DNA of 16,671 nt, from positions 1 through 16,671 of the forward strand of contig CAAGIW010000080.1 in NCBI GenBank assembly GCA_900770025.1. Direction: 5' to 3'. Of this stretch, positions 7,564 through 15,714 are shown in pieces; within the stretch, counting starts at the first letter, position 1; every line of letters begins with the position of its first letter. Origin of the DNA: an uncultured Prevotella sp. (GTDB taxonomy: Bacteria > Bacteroidota > Bacteroidia > Bacteroidales > Bacteroidaceae). The notes under the pieces were generated by a model. The model was not told where the DNA came from, did no database searches, and saw only the letters and a list, made by a program, of their open reading frames with translations. A program made the translations under genes and the position numbers.

Positions 7564-8607
7564 ATGAAGAATTTGTATCCCCTACTCTTCCAGCCCAACC
7601 TGCACCCCGTGGTGTGGGGAGGGCGGAGACTACGCCCCTACAAAGGACTTGAAGCCAACAACGAACCCATCGGCGAATCATGGGAGGTGAGTGCCGTGCC
7701 ATCGAGCACCAGCATCGTGAGCAACGGTGAATGGAGCGGCCAACCGCTGACAGAGGTGATTGCCTCTGACCCGCAAGCATGGTTGGGAAAGAGCGTGGCA
7801 GAAAAATACGGCAACCAGCTGCCACTGTTGGTCAAATTCATCGATGCAGAGAAAGATCTGTCGATACAGGTGCATCCCAACGATGAGATGGCGATGAGAA
7901 GCCACGGCAAGATGGGGAAGACGGAGATGTGGTATGTGATAGACGCCCGCCCCGGCAGTTTCCTCTATGCAGGATTTGAAAAGCAGATTACACCAGACGA
8001 ATACCGCCAAAGGGTGGAAGAAGGCACCATCATGGAGGTGCTGGCCAAGCACAGTGTGAAGCCAGGCGATGTGTTCTTCCTGCCTGCGGGCAGGGTGCAC
8101 GCCATCTGCGGAGGCATACTGCTGGCAGAGGTGCAGCAGTCGAGCGATGTTACCTACCGCATCTTCGACTACAACCGTCCCGGAATGGACGGCAAGCCAC
8201 GCGAACTGCACACCGCTTTAGCGGCCGAGGCACTGGACTATGAGGTGCAGAGCGAATACCGCACAGTGTATCGCACCCAGGAGAACCGGGCCAACCACAT
8301 GATAGATTCCCCCTATTTCAGCGTGAGGGTGACAGACATCTCCCGTCCCTTCCACCGCTCTCTGATGAAGTATGACAGCTTTATCATCAGCATGTGCATT
8401 GCAGGCGATTGCCACATACGCATGCGTTCCACCGGCCACGACATTCTGTTGCGCCAAGGTCACAGCTGCCTGATTCCCGCAGCCATTGCCGACTATGACG
8501 TTATCCCCGCAGCAAACCATTCATTGATGTTGGATGCCTATTTAGACAACATGGACAGAAGTATCACAGGCATGGTGACACGCTTCCTGCACATCACAGA
8601 GAAATAG
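7564..8607 (+). CDS. manA: Mannose-6-phosphate isomerase, type I
   Basis: This enzyme interconverts mannose 6-phosphate and fructose 6-phosphate, linking mannose use or GDP-mannose synthesis to glycolysis. The 347-aa cupin protein carries the zinc ligands of type I PMI: Gln102 and His104 in IQVHPND, Glu121 in KTEMWYVI, and His179 in GRVHAI. WGG at residues 18-20 and GESWEVS at 37-43 are also typical. It is of the shorter Bacteroidetes type. Two starts are possible, 7555 (MPCMKNLYP) and 7564 (MKNLYP); I prefer the second because related proteins begin close to the LYPL segment. It lies 13 bp after uxuA on the same strand. The gene ends before a convergent hairpin shared with rodA. Confidence 0.94.
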   Translation: MKNLYPLLFQPNLHPVVWGGRRLRPYKGLEANNEPIGESWEVSAVPSSTSIVSNGEWSGQPLTEVIASDPQAWLGKSVAEKYGNQLPLLVKFIDAEKDLSIQVHPNDEMAMRSHGKMGKTEMWYVIDARPGSFLYAGFEKQITPDEYRQRVEEGTIMEVLAKHSVKPGDVFFLPAGRVHAICGGILLAEVQQSSDVTYRIFDYNRPGMDGKPRELHTALAAEALDYEVQSEYRTVYRTQENRANHMIDSPYFSVRVTDISRPFHRSLMKYDSFIISMCIAGDCHIRMRSTGHDILLRQGHSCLIPAAIADYDVIPAANHSLMLDAYLDNMDRSITGMVTRFLHITEK

Positions 8608-8625
8608 GCAGGACACAGCTTTCCC

Positions 8626-8661
8626 GAAGCGGTGAGGAGGAATGATGCCCCTCACCGCTTC
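8626..8661. terminator. Hairpin between convergent manA and rodA
   Basis: Perfect 12-bp arms (GAAGCGGTGAGG at 8626-8637, complement at 8650-8661) surround a 12-base loop. The right arm overlaps the last codons and the TGA of rodA (stop at 8652-8654). Neither side is followed by a U-tract, so it is not a classical intrinsic terminator, but its place between convergent genes suggests it ends or protects both transcripts. Confidence 0.6.
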
Positions 8662-10112
8662 AGGTTGCGTGCGGCATCTATTCTGAGGAAGATGAACAGG
8701 AGCAGGGTGAAGCCCCAAAGCGACGAACCGCCATAACTGAAGAAAGGCAGGGGGATGCCTATCACAGGCGTAAGTCCCAACACCATGCCCACATTGATGA
8801 ACACATGGAAAAGGAAGATGCTGAGCACGGCATAGCCATAGATGCGCCCGAAGCGGAATGTTTGGCGCTCTGCCAAGGCTATGAGACGCAATATCAGTGC
8901 AAGGAAGAGCAGCAACACACCGGCAGAGCCCACAAAGCCCTCCTCCTCGCCCACGGTACAGAAGATGAAATCGGTGTCTTGTTCGGGCACAAACTTCAGC
9001 TTGGTCTGCGTACCATTGAGGAATCCTTTACCCTCCAGTCCACCCGAACCGATGGCTATTTCACTCTGATGCACGTTGTAACCAGCACCCGAGGGGTCTT
9101 CCTCTAATCCCAAAAGCACATTGATGCGCACCCGCTGATGGGGTTCGAGCACCTCGTTGAGCATGTAATCTGCCGAATAATAGAAGGCCACAGACCCCAA
9201 GGCAAAGGCAGCAATATAGAAATAGGTGTGCACACGAGAGCCCAAGGCCCACCACACCAGCAGGCCAACCATCGCCACGGTGGAGGCTATTTGTACCCAC
9301 ACCACATCAAAAGGAATGACATATTTGGAAAAGAGCAACGCCAACAGAGTGCCAATGCCGCACACCATCAGCAAGTGCATGCACAGTTGTCTGTTCTTCT
9401 CATAGACCCATACCATTGCAGTGCAAAACAGTTGGATGAGCAGCAACACCGAGAAGCGTCCCACCGAGGTGGGTGTTTCCCACAGCATCACATTCTCATA
9501 ACGTATGCCCACCACAAAATAGATGACGGCAGCAATGCCCACAAACAGCACACTGCCGGGCATTCCCTCGCGGTAGAGCACCAGAAAGAAGGCTGTATAT
9601 ACCAACGCAGAGCCCGTTTCCTTCTGCATCACGATGAACAGCATGGGTGTTAGCACTATCGCCAGAGTAAGGACAAAATCCCTGACTCGATGGATATTGT
9701 AGCCATAAGTGCTCATAAACTTCGCCACGGCCAGCGCTGTGGCAAACTTGGCAAACTCTGCCGGTTGCAGACGCAACGGTCCCAGTACCAGCCACGAGCG
9801 CGACCCCTTGATTTCATGCGGATTGAAGATAGTGGCAAAAAGCAACAGAAGAAGAAGGCCATATACCACATAAGCAAAGGTGTCGTAATAACGATCATCG
9901 AGCAACAGCAGCACTAATCCGAGACACAGCGAGGTGCCTATCCACACCACCTGCATACCAGAACGGGTGTCTAAACTCAGAATATCCGTCTCGCCGAACG
10001 TATAACTGGCGCCACACACACTGATCCACCCGAAAGTGAGCAGGGCGATATAGATACATATCGTCCACCAGTCCAACGAGCGCAGTACGCCTTTTTCCTT
10101 ATCTCCTGCCAT
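8652..10112 (-). CDS. rodA: Rod shape-determining protein RodA (SEDS glycosyltransferase)
   Basis: RodA polymerises lipid II into glycan strands during side-wall growth, in complex with PBP2. The 486-aa integral membrane protein has the SEDS signatures KGSRSWLVLGPLRLQPAEFAK at residues 102-122, TDFIF near 380-384 with the essential Asp381, GEEEGFVG next to it, and the C-terminal PVIGIPLPFFSYGGSS at 449-464. It is longer than the roughly 370-aa E. coli protein. The extra length is in the middle, a set of additional hydrophobic segments around 185-320, as in other Bacteroidetes RodA. It begins 125 bp after the mrdA stop. A/T-rich sequence precedes the start, but no TAnnTTTG box was seen there, so I assume read-through transcription from mrdA. 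Confidence 0.96.
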   Translation of the reverse strand: MAGDKEKGVLRSLDWWTICIYIALLTFGWISVCGASYTFGETDILSLDTRSGMQVVWIGTSLCLGLVLLLLDDRYYDTFAYVVYGLLLLLLFATIFNPHEIKGSRSWLVLGPLRLQPAEFAKFATALAVAKFMSTYGYNIHRVRDFVLTLAIVLTPMLFIVMQKETGSALVYTAFFLVLYREGMPGSVLFVGIAAVIYFVVGIRYENVMLWETPTSVGRFSVLLLIQLFCTAMVWVYEKNRQLCMHLLMVCGIGTLLALLFSKYVIPFDVVWVQIASTVAMVGLLVWWALGSRVHTYFYIAAFALGSVAFYYSADYMLNEVLEPHQRVRINVLLGLEEDPSGAGYNVHQSEIAIGSGGLEGKGFLNGTQTKLKFVPEQDTDFIFCTVGEEEGFVGSAGVLLLFLALILRLIALAERQTFRFGRIYGYAVLSIFLFHVFINVGMVLGLTPVIGIPLPFFSYGGSSLWGFTLLLFIFLRIDAARNLKR

Positions 10113-10237
10113 TCTTACACATTATTATATATATAGGGCTGACAATCTATCCCCTCTGATGATCCTTTCAACACGGAGGTTGTCTGTCTTCTTTCCTCCA
10201 CAAGGCGAACTTCTTTGTCCGCAGGTTTACCGCAAGC

Positions 10238-12088
10238 CTATCTCACTGTTGTTCCATAGTTGATGCGGCGCTGCTGGAATTCGTCTGCTCTCTTCTGCGA
10301 TTCGGGCGAGAGTTTGCCATTGATATACTGTTCCATGATGAGTCCACCCAAGGGCACTCCATAGTCAGCACCCCATCCTCCGTTTTCCACATACACCGCC
10401 ACGGCTATCTTGGGGTTGTTCATAGGGGCGAAACCCATGAACACAGAGTGGTCATGCCCCCTGTTCTGCGCCGTTCCTGTTTTGCCGCAGGCCTCAAAAG
10501 AGTATCTGCCCAATGCCCTGCAGGTGCCTCCGAGCACCGACATTCTCATGCCCTGCACCACATGCTGGTAGGCTAATTGCGTGGCCTTGGTATAATGTTT
10601 CCGGGTGAATAGCGTGTCAAGCGGTTCACCTTGCACCTTTTTCACCACGTGTGGCACATAGAAATAGCCCCTGTTGGCGATGGTTGCACCCAGATTGGCT
10701 ATCTGCAATGGGGTGGCATTCACCTCTCCCTGTCCGATGGAGATACTGATAATGGTCAGTCCGTTCCACGATCCCTTGTAGGCACGGTCATAGAAAGCGG
10801 CGTTGGGAATCAGTCCCCTGCGCTCTCCTGGCAGGTCGATGCCCAGCTTATAGCCAAAGCCCATGCTCACCATATAGTCGCGCCAGGTGTCCATAGCATT
10901 CTGCACACTGCCGTATTTCGCCCTGTTGCCAATCATGTGGACAAGTCCCCAACAGAAGAAAGCGTTGCACGAAGTGCTGAGCGCCGGAGCCAAGGGCAAC
11001 GGAGAGGCATGTCCGTGGCATCCCACATGCAGGCCGCGATAGTTGAAACCGTGCGCACAGCCATAGGGAGTGGAGGGAGTGATGATTCCTTCGGAAAGAA
11101 AAGTGAGTCCCTGTGTGGTCTTGAAGGTGGAACCAGGGGGATATTGTCCCTGTATGCTGCGGTTGAGAAGCGGCCGCCAAGGGTCGCGCGACAGTATCAG
11201 GTGGTTCTTGCTTCTGCCTCGGCCCACCATGGAACGTGGGTCATAAGTGGGCGAAGACACCATGCACAGCACCTCGCCTGTGGCAGGTTCTATGGCCACT
11301 ATACTGCCTATCTTTCCCTCCATCAGTCTTTCGCCCAATGCCTGCAGGTCCATGTCTATGCTCAGTGTAAGGTTCTTGCCGGCCACCGGTTTGCGGTCGA
11401 AGCGGCCGTTCTGATAACTACCCTTCAGTCGTCCGCGGGCATCACGCAGCAATATCTGCACACCTTTCTCTCCACGCAGCTGCTTCTCATAGTGTCTCTC
11501 CACGCCCTGTTTGCCGATATAGTCGCCCGGCTGATAGTAATCATCGCCGTCAATGTCTTTCTGCGACACCTCAGCCACGTCGCCCAGGATGTGTGCTCCC
11601 ATGGAATATTGGTACTGGCGGATGCTTCTGCGCTGCACATAGATGCCGGGGAAGCGAAACAGTTTTTCCTGAAACACGCTGTATTCCTTGTCAGAGAGCT
11701 GCGTCATGAACAGTTGTTGTGTGAAACGAGAATAGCCTGGATTGCGCGAACGGTCCTTGATGACCGCCATGCGCTTGTCGAACTCCTCGCGTGTGATGCC
11801 GAGTGTGCTGCAGAAGTCCAGGGTGTCCAGTTTGTCCTTGGCCTCGTTCACCACAATCATGATGTCATACGAGGGCTGGTTATACACCATCAGTTTGCCG
11901 TTTCTGTCGGTAATGACGCCACGTGCGGGGAAGTCTATCTTCTTGAGGAATGCGTTCGAGTCGGCATTCTTCTTATAGTCATCGCTCATTATCTGCAGGG
12001 TGAAGAGCCGCACAATATACACCAGGATGATGAGCGTAGCTGCACCACCTATCACATATTGTCGTTTTTCGAGATTATAGTCCTTCAC
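10238..12088 (-). CDS. mrdA: Penicillin-binding protein 2 (elongasome transpeptidase)
   Basis: PBP2 cross-links new peptidoglycan during elongation and is anchored by one N-terminal membrane helix (residues about 12-30). The 616-aa protein has all class B motifs: the dimerisation-domain opening FPARGVITDRNG at 53-64, the active-site Ser320-Thr-Phe-Lys323 (PPGSTFK), Ser373-Cys-Asn375, and Lys536-Thr-Gly538. Cys and His residues cluster at 344-360 just before the SCN motif, as in many Bacteroidetes PBP2. The start is a GTG at 12088, chosen because KDYNLEKRQYVIGG is the expected N-terminus and no nearby ATG exists. It follows mreD by only 10 bp. The stop is TAG, after which the frame stays open for another 40 codons to a TAA two bases before rodA. 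Confidence 0.96.
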   Translation of the reverse strand: MKDYNLEKRQYVIGGAATLIILVYIVRLFTLQIMSDDYKKNADSNAFLKKIDFPARGVITDRNGKLMVYNQPSYDIMIVVNEAKDKLDTLDFCSTLGITREEFDKRMAVIKDRSRNPGYSRFTQQLFMTQLSDKEYSVFQEKLFRFPGIYVQRRSIRQYQYSMGAHILGDVAEVSQKDIDGDDYYQPGDYIGKQGVERHYEKQLRGEKGVQILLRDARGRLKGSYQNGRFDRKPVAGKNLTLSIDMDLQALGERLMEGKIGSIVAIEPATGEVLCMVSSPTYDPRSMVGRGRSKNHLILSRDPWRPLLNRSIQGQYPPGSTFKTTQGLTFLSEGIITPSTPYGCAHGFNYRGLHVGCHGHASPLPLAPALSTSCNAFFCWGLVHMIGNRAKYGSVQNAMDTWRDYMVSMGFGYKLGIDLPGERRGLIPNAAFYDRAYKGSWNGLTIISISIGQGEVNATPLQIANLGATIANRGYFYVPHVVKKVQGEPLDTLFTRKHYTKATQLAYQHVVQGMRMSVLGGTCRALGRYSFEACGKTGTAQNRGHDHSVFMGFAPMNNPKIAVAVYVENGGWGADYGVPLGGLIMEQYINGKLSPESQKRADEFQQRRINYGTTVR

Positions 12089-12098
12089 CGCTCTGTTC

Positions 12099-12602
12099 TT
12101 ATCTTTTCTTCTGCATGTTTTCTATGGCAAAAATCAGCACCACTGTGAGCAATGTGCTGCCCAGAACACTGTATATCAGTTCCATCACATCAAAGAGGCG
12201 GAATGATTCAAAGAGGAAGAAAAAGGTGCAGTAGAGCATCGCCATGACCACGATATAGAAAGAATACTTCAGTGGTCCCATGTCGTGCAGTGTGGGCTTC
12301 ACGTCGTCTATCATTTCGTTGGAAACGAAGAGACGCAGAAAATAGGGTTGCACTGCAGCCACAGCGGTGAGCGAGGCGGCTGCCACACCGGGGGTATTGG
12401 AGAAGAGGTCGATGACAAAGCCCAGTGCAAAGGCCCACAGCAGCACCCCCCATTTGGGATAGGTGCACGGGAATGTGGTCACCATATACAGATAGAGTAG
12501 CGGACAGGCATAGCCAAACAAGCGTATTTGATTGAGCACCAGCACCTGTACGATACACAGCACCGCAAACATCAGCAACCTCTTGAGCGTGTCGATAGTC
12601 AT
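12099..12602 (-). CDS. mreD: Rod shape-determining protein MreD
   Basis: This small 167-aa integral membrane protein has about five hydrophobic segments. MreD is the poorly conserved partner of MreC in the elongasome. Sequence motifs are weak, so the call rests on size, topology and its place between mreC and mrdA. A good Shine-Dalgarno (AAAAGGAG) lies 8 bases before the ATG and overlaps the region just after the mreC stop. That is notable because Bacteroidetes genes usually lack one. The spacing to mreC is 14 bp and to mrdA 10 bp, consistent with coupled translation. Confidence 0.9.
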   Translation of the reverse strand: MTIDTLKRLLMFAVLCIVQVLVLNQIRLFGYACPLLYLYMVTTFPCTYPKWGVLLWAFALGFVIDLFSNTPGVAAASLTAVAAVQPYFLRLFVSNEMIDDVKPTLHDMGPLKYSFYIVVMAMLYCTFFFLFESFRLFDVMELIYSVLGSTLLTVVLIFAIENMQKKR

Positions 12603-12616
12603 GATTGTGTCTCCTT

Positions 12617-13480
12617 TTATTTGCCTTTTGTCTTCAGTGTGTCCTCTTTCTCCTTCATCAGTTGCATTCGTTCCTGCATACCTGTGTCGCTGAGCACCAG
12701 CACATCACGCAGACGGGAGAAGTCGGTTGACAGCTGCACCTCTACATTATACGACAGTCCGTCTCTCGAATTGAACACCCTGGTGATACATCCCACAGGC
12801 ACCCCTGGCGGAAAGATGGCAGAATAGCCGTTGGTTTCCACCCAGTCGCCCTTGGCAAAGCGTGCATGGCGGGGTATGTCTTCCAGATACACTCGGTCGA
12901 TGCGGCCTCCATGCCAGCGCAGTGCGCCAAAGTAGCCCCGCTTCCGTATGGTGCAGCTCACCCGCGAATTGCTGTTGACAACGGGCATCACAATGGCATA
13001 GTGTGCCGATGCCTTCATCACCACGCCCACCACTCCGGTGCCCGACACCACCCCCATCTCGGGCCTCACTCCATCGGCCGTGCCCTTGTTGATGGTTATC
13101 AGGTTGTCTTTCTGTGCCACAGTGTTGCCCACCACCAGTGCCTCTATGGGGTGATACTGCTGCATCTGCCTGGCCAACAGCTTTTCTGCGGCGGTAGAAT
13201 CGTGCATCACCCTGTTGTAGGCATCCGTCAGTTGTCTCACCTGCCGTTCCAAATGGAAGTTGCGGCGGGTGAGCAAGGCATTGTTCTGGCTCAGGTTGAA
13301 GAAAGAGGTGAGCTGCGAATGCCACTCATACATCTTGCCGGCCACCACATTGGCAGAGGATATCCACACGCTGCCCTGATAGGCATTGTAGCGGAACACC
13401 AGTGTAAGGCTCACCACCTCAAGCACCAGAAAGAGGAGCCAGTTGCTGTATTTTGCAAGAAAATCGAATAGATTGCGCAT
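12617..13480 (-). CDS. mreC: Rod shape-determining protein MreC
   Basis: MreC is the periplasmic scaffold that activates PBP2/RodA. The 287-aa product has one N-terminal membrane helix (residues about 13-30), then a probable coiled coil (about 55-105, rich in Leu, Gln, Arg and Glu). The beta-barrel domain follows, with the family-typical segments ALVVGNT (114-120), INKGTADGVRPEMGVVSGTG and VVGVVMKASAHYAIVMPVVN. Size and order match other MreC proteins. The C-terminal tail is basic and probably disordered. It starts 94 bp after mreB; no promoter box was seen in that gap. Confidence 0.95.
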   Translation of the reverse strand: MRNLFDFLAKYSNWLLFLVLEVVSLTLVFRYNAYQGSVWISSANVVAGKMYEWHSQLTSFFNLSQNNALLTRRNFHLERQVRQLTDAYNRVMHDSTAAEKLLARQMQQYHPIEALVVGNTVAQKDNLITINKGTADGVRPEMGVVSGTGVVGVVMKASAHYAIVMPVVNSNSRVSCTIRKRGYFGALRWHGGRIDRVYLEDIPRHARFAKGDWVETNGYSAIFPPGVPVGCITRVFNSRDGLSYNVEVQLSTDFSRLRDVLVLSDTGMQERMQLMKEKEDTLKTKGK

Positions 13481-13574
13481 CCTTTAAAAACACTTCGGCA
13501 GCAGTCCTTTCCACAGAACTGCCACCGAGTCAACAGGTTGTTTGTTTCCGTTCTTCTTGTCCAACAAGCATATC

Positions 13575-14597
13575 CTATCTCATCAGGAAAGAGAACCTAT
13601 CTACATTCTTCAAAGCCACGCCCGCTCCCTTTGCCACACTGTGCAGAGGGTCGTCGGCAATATGGAAGGGGATGTTCATCTTGTCTGTCAATCGTCGGTC
13701 AAGACCGCGCAGCAAGGCACCGCCTCCACTGAGATAGATACCGTTCTTCACGATATCTGCATAGAGTTCGGGCGGTGTATTCTCCAGTGCAGAGAGCACG
13801 GCATTCTCAATCTTTGCCACCGTCTTGTCCAAGCAGTGGGCTATTTCCTGATAGCACACGGGCACTTCCATGGGCAGTGCGGTGATACAGTTGGGGCCAT
13901 GCACCACATAATCCTCGGGGGCCTCATCGCCCAGGTCGGTCAGGGCCGAGCCCACATGTATCTTGATGCGCTCTGCCATGCGCTCGCTCACCTTCACATT
14001 GTGCTGTCGGCGCATGTATTCCTGTATGTCGGCCGTAAGGTCATCGCCGGCAATGCGTATGGAGTTGTTGCTCACGATGCCTCCCAACGAGATGACTGCA
14101 ATCTCGGTAGAACCGCCACCAATATCCACAATCATGTTGCCCTCGGGGGCCTCCACGTCGATACCGATACCTATGGCCGATGCCATCGGCTCGTATATCA
14201 GATACACGTCGCGGCCGTTGGCATGTTCAGCCGAGTCGCGCACGGCACGCAACTCCACCTCGGTGGAGCCCGAAGGCACGCCTATCACCATGCGCAACGA
14301 CGGAGAGAACAGTCGCCTGCCGGTGTGCACCATCTTGATCAGTCCGCGCATCATCTGCTCGCAGGCAGAGAAGTCGGCTATCACGCCATCGCGCAGCGGA
14401 CGTATGGTGCGGATGTTGTCGTTGGTCTTCTCATACATCATCTTGGCCTTCTCGCCCACGGCAATCATCTTGTCGGTGCGACGGTCAAGCGCCACTACCG
14501 ATGGCTCGTCCACCACTATCTTATCATCACTGATGATGATGGTGTTGGCCGTGCCCAGGTCCATTGCAATCTCTTGTACAAACGAAAAAAATCCCAT
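13575..14597 (-). CDS. mreB: Rod shape-determining protein MreB (actin homologue)
   Basis: MreB forms membrane-associated filaments that steer the elongasome. The 340-aa protein has the actin-fold nucleotide motifs: phosphate-1 DLGTANT at residues 13-19, the catalytic-region YEPMASAIG at 135-143 (Glu136), phosphate-2 DIGGGSTE at 158-165, and the adenosine motif GGGALL at 291-296. The N-terminal MGFFSFVQEI is the usual hydrophobic start for Bacteroidetes MreB and may touch the membrane. It is full length. It lies 34 bp after the IMP cyclohydrolase gene, which suggests that the shape genes are at least partly transcribed from the purine gene's promoter. Confidence 0.98.
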   Translation of the reverse strand: MGFFSFVQEIAMDLGTANTIIISDDKIVVDEPSVVALDRRTDKMIAVGEKAKMMYEKTNDNIRTIRPLRDGVIADFSACEQMMRGLIKMVHTGRRLFSPSLRMVIGVPSGSTEVELRAVRDSAEHANGRDVYLIYEPMASAIGIGIDVEAPEGNMIVDIGGGSTEIAVISLGGIVSNNSIRIAGDDLTADIQEYMRRQHNVKVSERMAERIKIHVGSALTDLGDEAPEDYVVHGPNCITALPMEVPVCYQEIAHCLDKTVAKIENAVLSALENTPPELYADIVKNGIYLSGGGALLRGLDRRLTDKMNIPFHIADDPLHSVAKGAGVALKNVDRFSFLMR

Positions 14598-14631
14598 TGT
14601 TTACTTGCCCTTTATCCTGATTTCTTATTCC

Positions 14632-15228
14632 TTAGTTCTTCTCAAACCACTCGTGGATGGCGGTGTCGTAGTGGCTGCTCACGCCGAAAGCGCGGGTGGC
14701 AAACAGGCGCCTCTGCTCCAGTGTGGTCTGTGCGCCCTGTGCATTGAGAATCTCCTGCAGCACTGCATACTCTGCCTTGCTGGGCACAATCACCACATCC
14801 TTGAAGTTCTTGGCTCCTGCACGGATGAGCGAGATACCGCCGATGTCTATCTTCTCAATGATGTCTGCCTCTGCTGCGCCGCTTGCCACGGTGTCTTCAA
14901 AGGGATAGAGATCCACCACCACCAAGTCGATGGCAGGTATTTCATACTGCTCCATCTGCTTGAGGTCGCCCTCGTTGTCGCGGCGTGCCAGAATGCCACC
15001 AAACACCTTGGGGTGCAAGGTCTTCACCCTGCCGCCGAGGATGGAGGGATAGGTGGTCACATCCTCCACCTTCTGACATTCGTAACCCAATGACTCAATG
15101 AAGGTCTGCGTACCCCCTGTGGAGAGGAACTTCACGCCTTCCTCGTTCAATTTCTTCAGCAACTCTTCCAAACCATCTTTGTGGAAAACCGAAATCAGCG
15201 CGGTTTTGATTCTCTTTGTTTCAGACAT
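14632..15228 (-). CDS. purH: IMP cyclohydrolase domain protein (N-terminal half of PurH only)
   Basis: The 198-aa product matches the MGS-like IMP cyclohydrolase domain that forms the first ~200 residues of bifunctional PurH: KTALISVFHKDGLEEL near the start, FLSTGGTQ, VTTYPSILGGRVKTLHPKVFGGIL, VVVDLYPFE and EKIDIGGISLIRAGAKN. It closes FAICAR to IMP, the last step of purine synthesis. The usual C-terminal AICAR transformylase domain (about 310 more residues) is absent. The protein ends cleanly at the domain boundary with TAA and mreB starts 34 bp later, so this is not a frameshifted remnant in view. The cell must encode the transformylase elsewhere. The symbol is used for the domain; a separate-enzyme name may be preferred. 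It has its own promoter and a ~110-nt leader. Confidence 0.92.
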   Translation of the reverse strand: MSETKRIKTALISVFHKDGLEELLKKLNEEGVKFLSTGGTQTFIESLGYECQKVEDVTTYPSILGGRVKTLHPKVFGGILARRDNEGDLKQMEQYEIPAIDLVVVDLYPFEDTVASGAAEADIIEKIDIGGISLIRAGAKNFKDVVIVPSKAEYAVLQEILNAQGAQTTLEQRRLFATRAFGVSSHYDTAIHEWFEKN

Positions 15229-15345
15229 AACTACCTTATTTTTGGATGAAGGCGTACACTTTGCTTGCTTACGCCAATGACATTACTCACTGTTGTCCGT
15301 TGCCCTTGGGCACACACGTGCCACGTTCCTATCGGACTGAGTGTG
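15229..15345 (-). promoter_or_regulatory. 5' leader of the IMP cyclohydrolase gene
   Basis: About 110 nt lie between the predicted start site and the ATG. Possible hairpins are GGCGTA (15251-15256) with TACGCC (15270-15275), TGCCC (15301-15305) with GGGCA (15308-15312), and GGCAC (15309-15313) with GTGCC (15318-15322). The last two share bases and cannot form together. No purine riboswitch core was recognised. Confidence 0.3.
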
Positions 15346-15353
15346 CAAAGTTA
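15346..15353 (-). promoter_or_regulatory. -7 element for the purH-mre-rodA cluster
   Basis: On the minus strand this reads TAACTTTG, an exact TAnnTTTG match. The expected -33 region (about 15373-15376) has only GTG, so the upstream element is weak. It is the only good promoter box seen ahead of the whole minus-strand cluster. Confidence 0.55.
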
Positions 15354-15469
15354 CGAAAAAAAACATACATGGCACTTCTTTCTGCGTTTTTTTTGAGCAC
15401 ATTCAATTATATTAACCCTATAGGCCAACAGGCAATTGTTCACTAACTTTTTTGCAGTCTCTGAGTACC

Positions 15470-15535
15470 GTTTTGCAAAACGCACCATTTTGCATCGCAA
15501 AACTGGCAGTTTTAGAATGCAGAAGTGGCAGTTTT
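15470..15535 (-). repeat. Three degenerate 22-bp tandem units in the purH-trxA gap
   Basis: Read on the minus strand, 15535-15514, 15513-15492 and 15491-15470 are three successive 22-bp units. All start AAAA and share a TG at bases 6-7 and a TTxTGC block near bases 12-17. The first two units are identical over their first ten bases (AAAACTGCCA). Inverted repeats are embedded: the 12-bp palindrome GTTTTGCAAAAC (15470-15481), TTTTGC-ATC-GCAAAA (15488-15502) and AAAACT-GGC-AGTTTT (15499-15513). A period of 22 is not codon-sized, so it is not coding. It lies upstream of both divergent promoters. It may be a binding array or a dispersed intergenic repeat. Confidence 0.7.
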
Positions 15536-15714
15536 GGAAACTAACACAAATTGCGTTGGAATTTGATAAGCCTTCAATATAGTTCAAGAAAGCACATTAT
15601 CCGCTTATTATCAGATATTTGTATCGCAGTAGAGCTGCTGCGTTCGTGTTTCCTTCTCCTCCCCCCTGCCACCCAGCCGCAATGAAGGTTTATGGATTTT
15701 TAAACGGCCTATCA
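15536..15714. other. Intergenic stretch without recognised elements
   Basis: Between the 22-bp repeat and the trxA promoter no open frame, RNA gene or strong terminator was seen. There is a short CGCAG/CTGCG inverted repeat at 15625-15642 and a pyrimidine-rich run near 15650-15667. Confidence 0.5.

Noticed and set aside
10631..12148. A 505-codon open frame on the plus strand opposite mrdA
   Set aside because: It lies entirely antisense to PBP2, which has all catalytic motifs. The frame is His/Val/Ala-rich with no domain, as expected of a codon-bias shadow.
13542..15093. Two long plus-strand frames opposite mreB and the IMP cyclohydrolase gene
   Set aside because: They are antisense to two well-recognised full genes, have no motif, and overlap each other in different frames.
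15351..15587. A 78-codon minus-strand frame in the purH-trxA gap
   Set aside because: It runs through a 22-bp (non-codon-period) repeat and ends in the predicted purH promoter. There is no recognisable protein feature.
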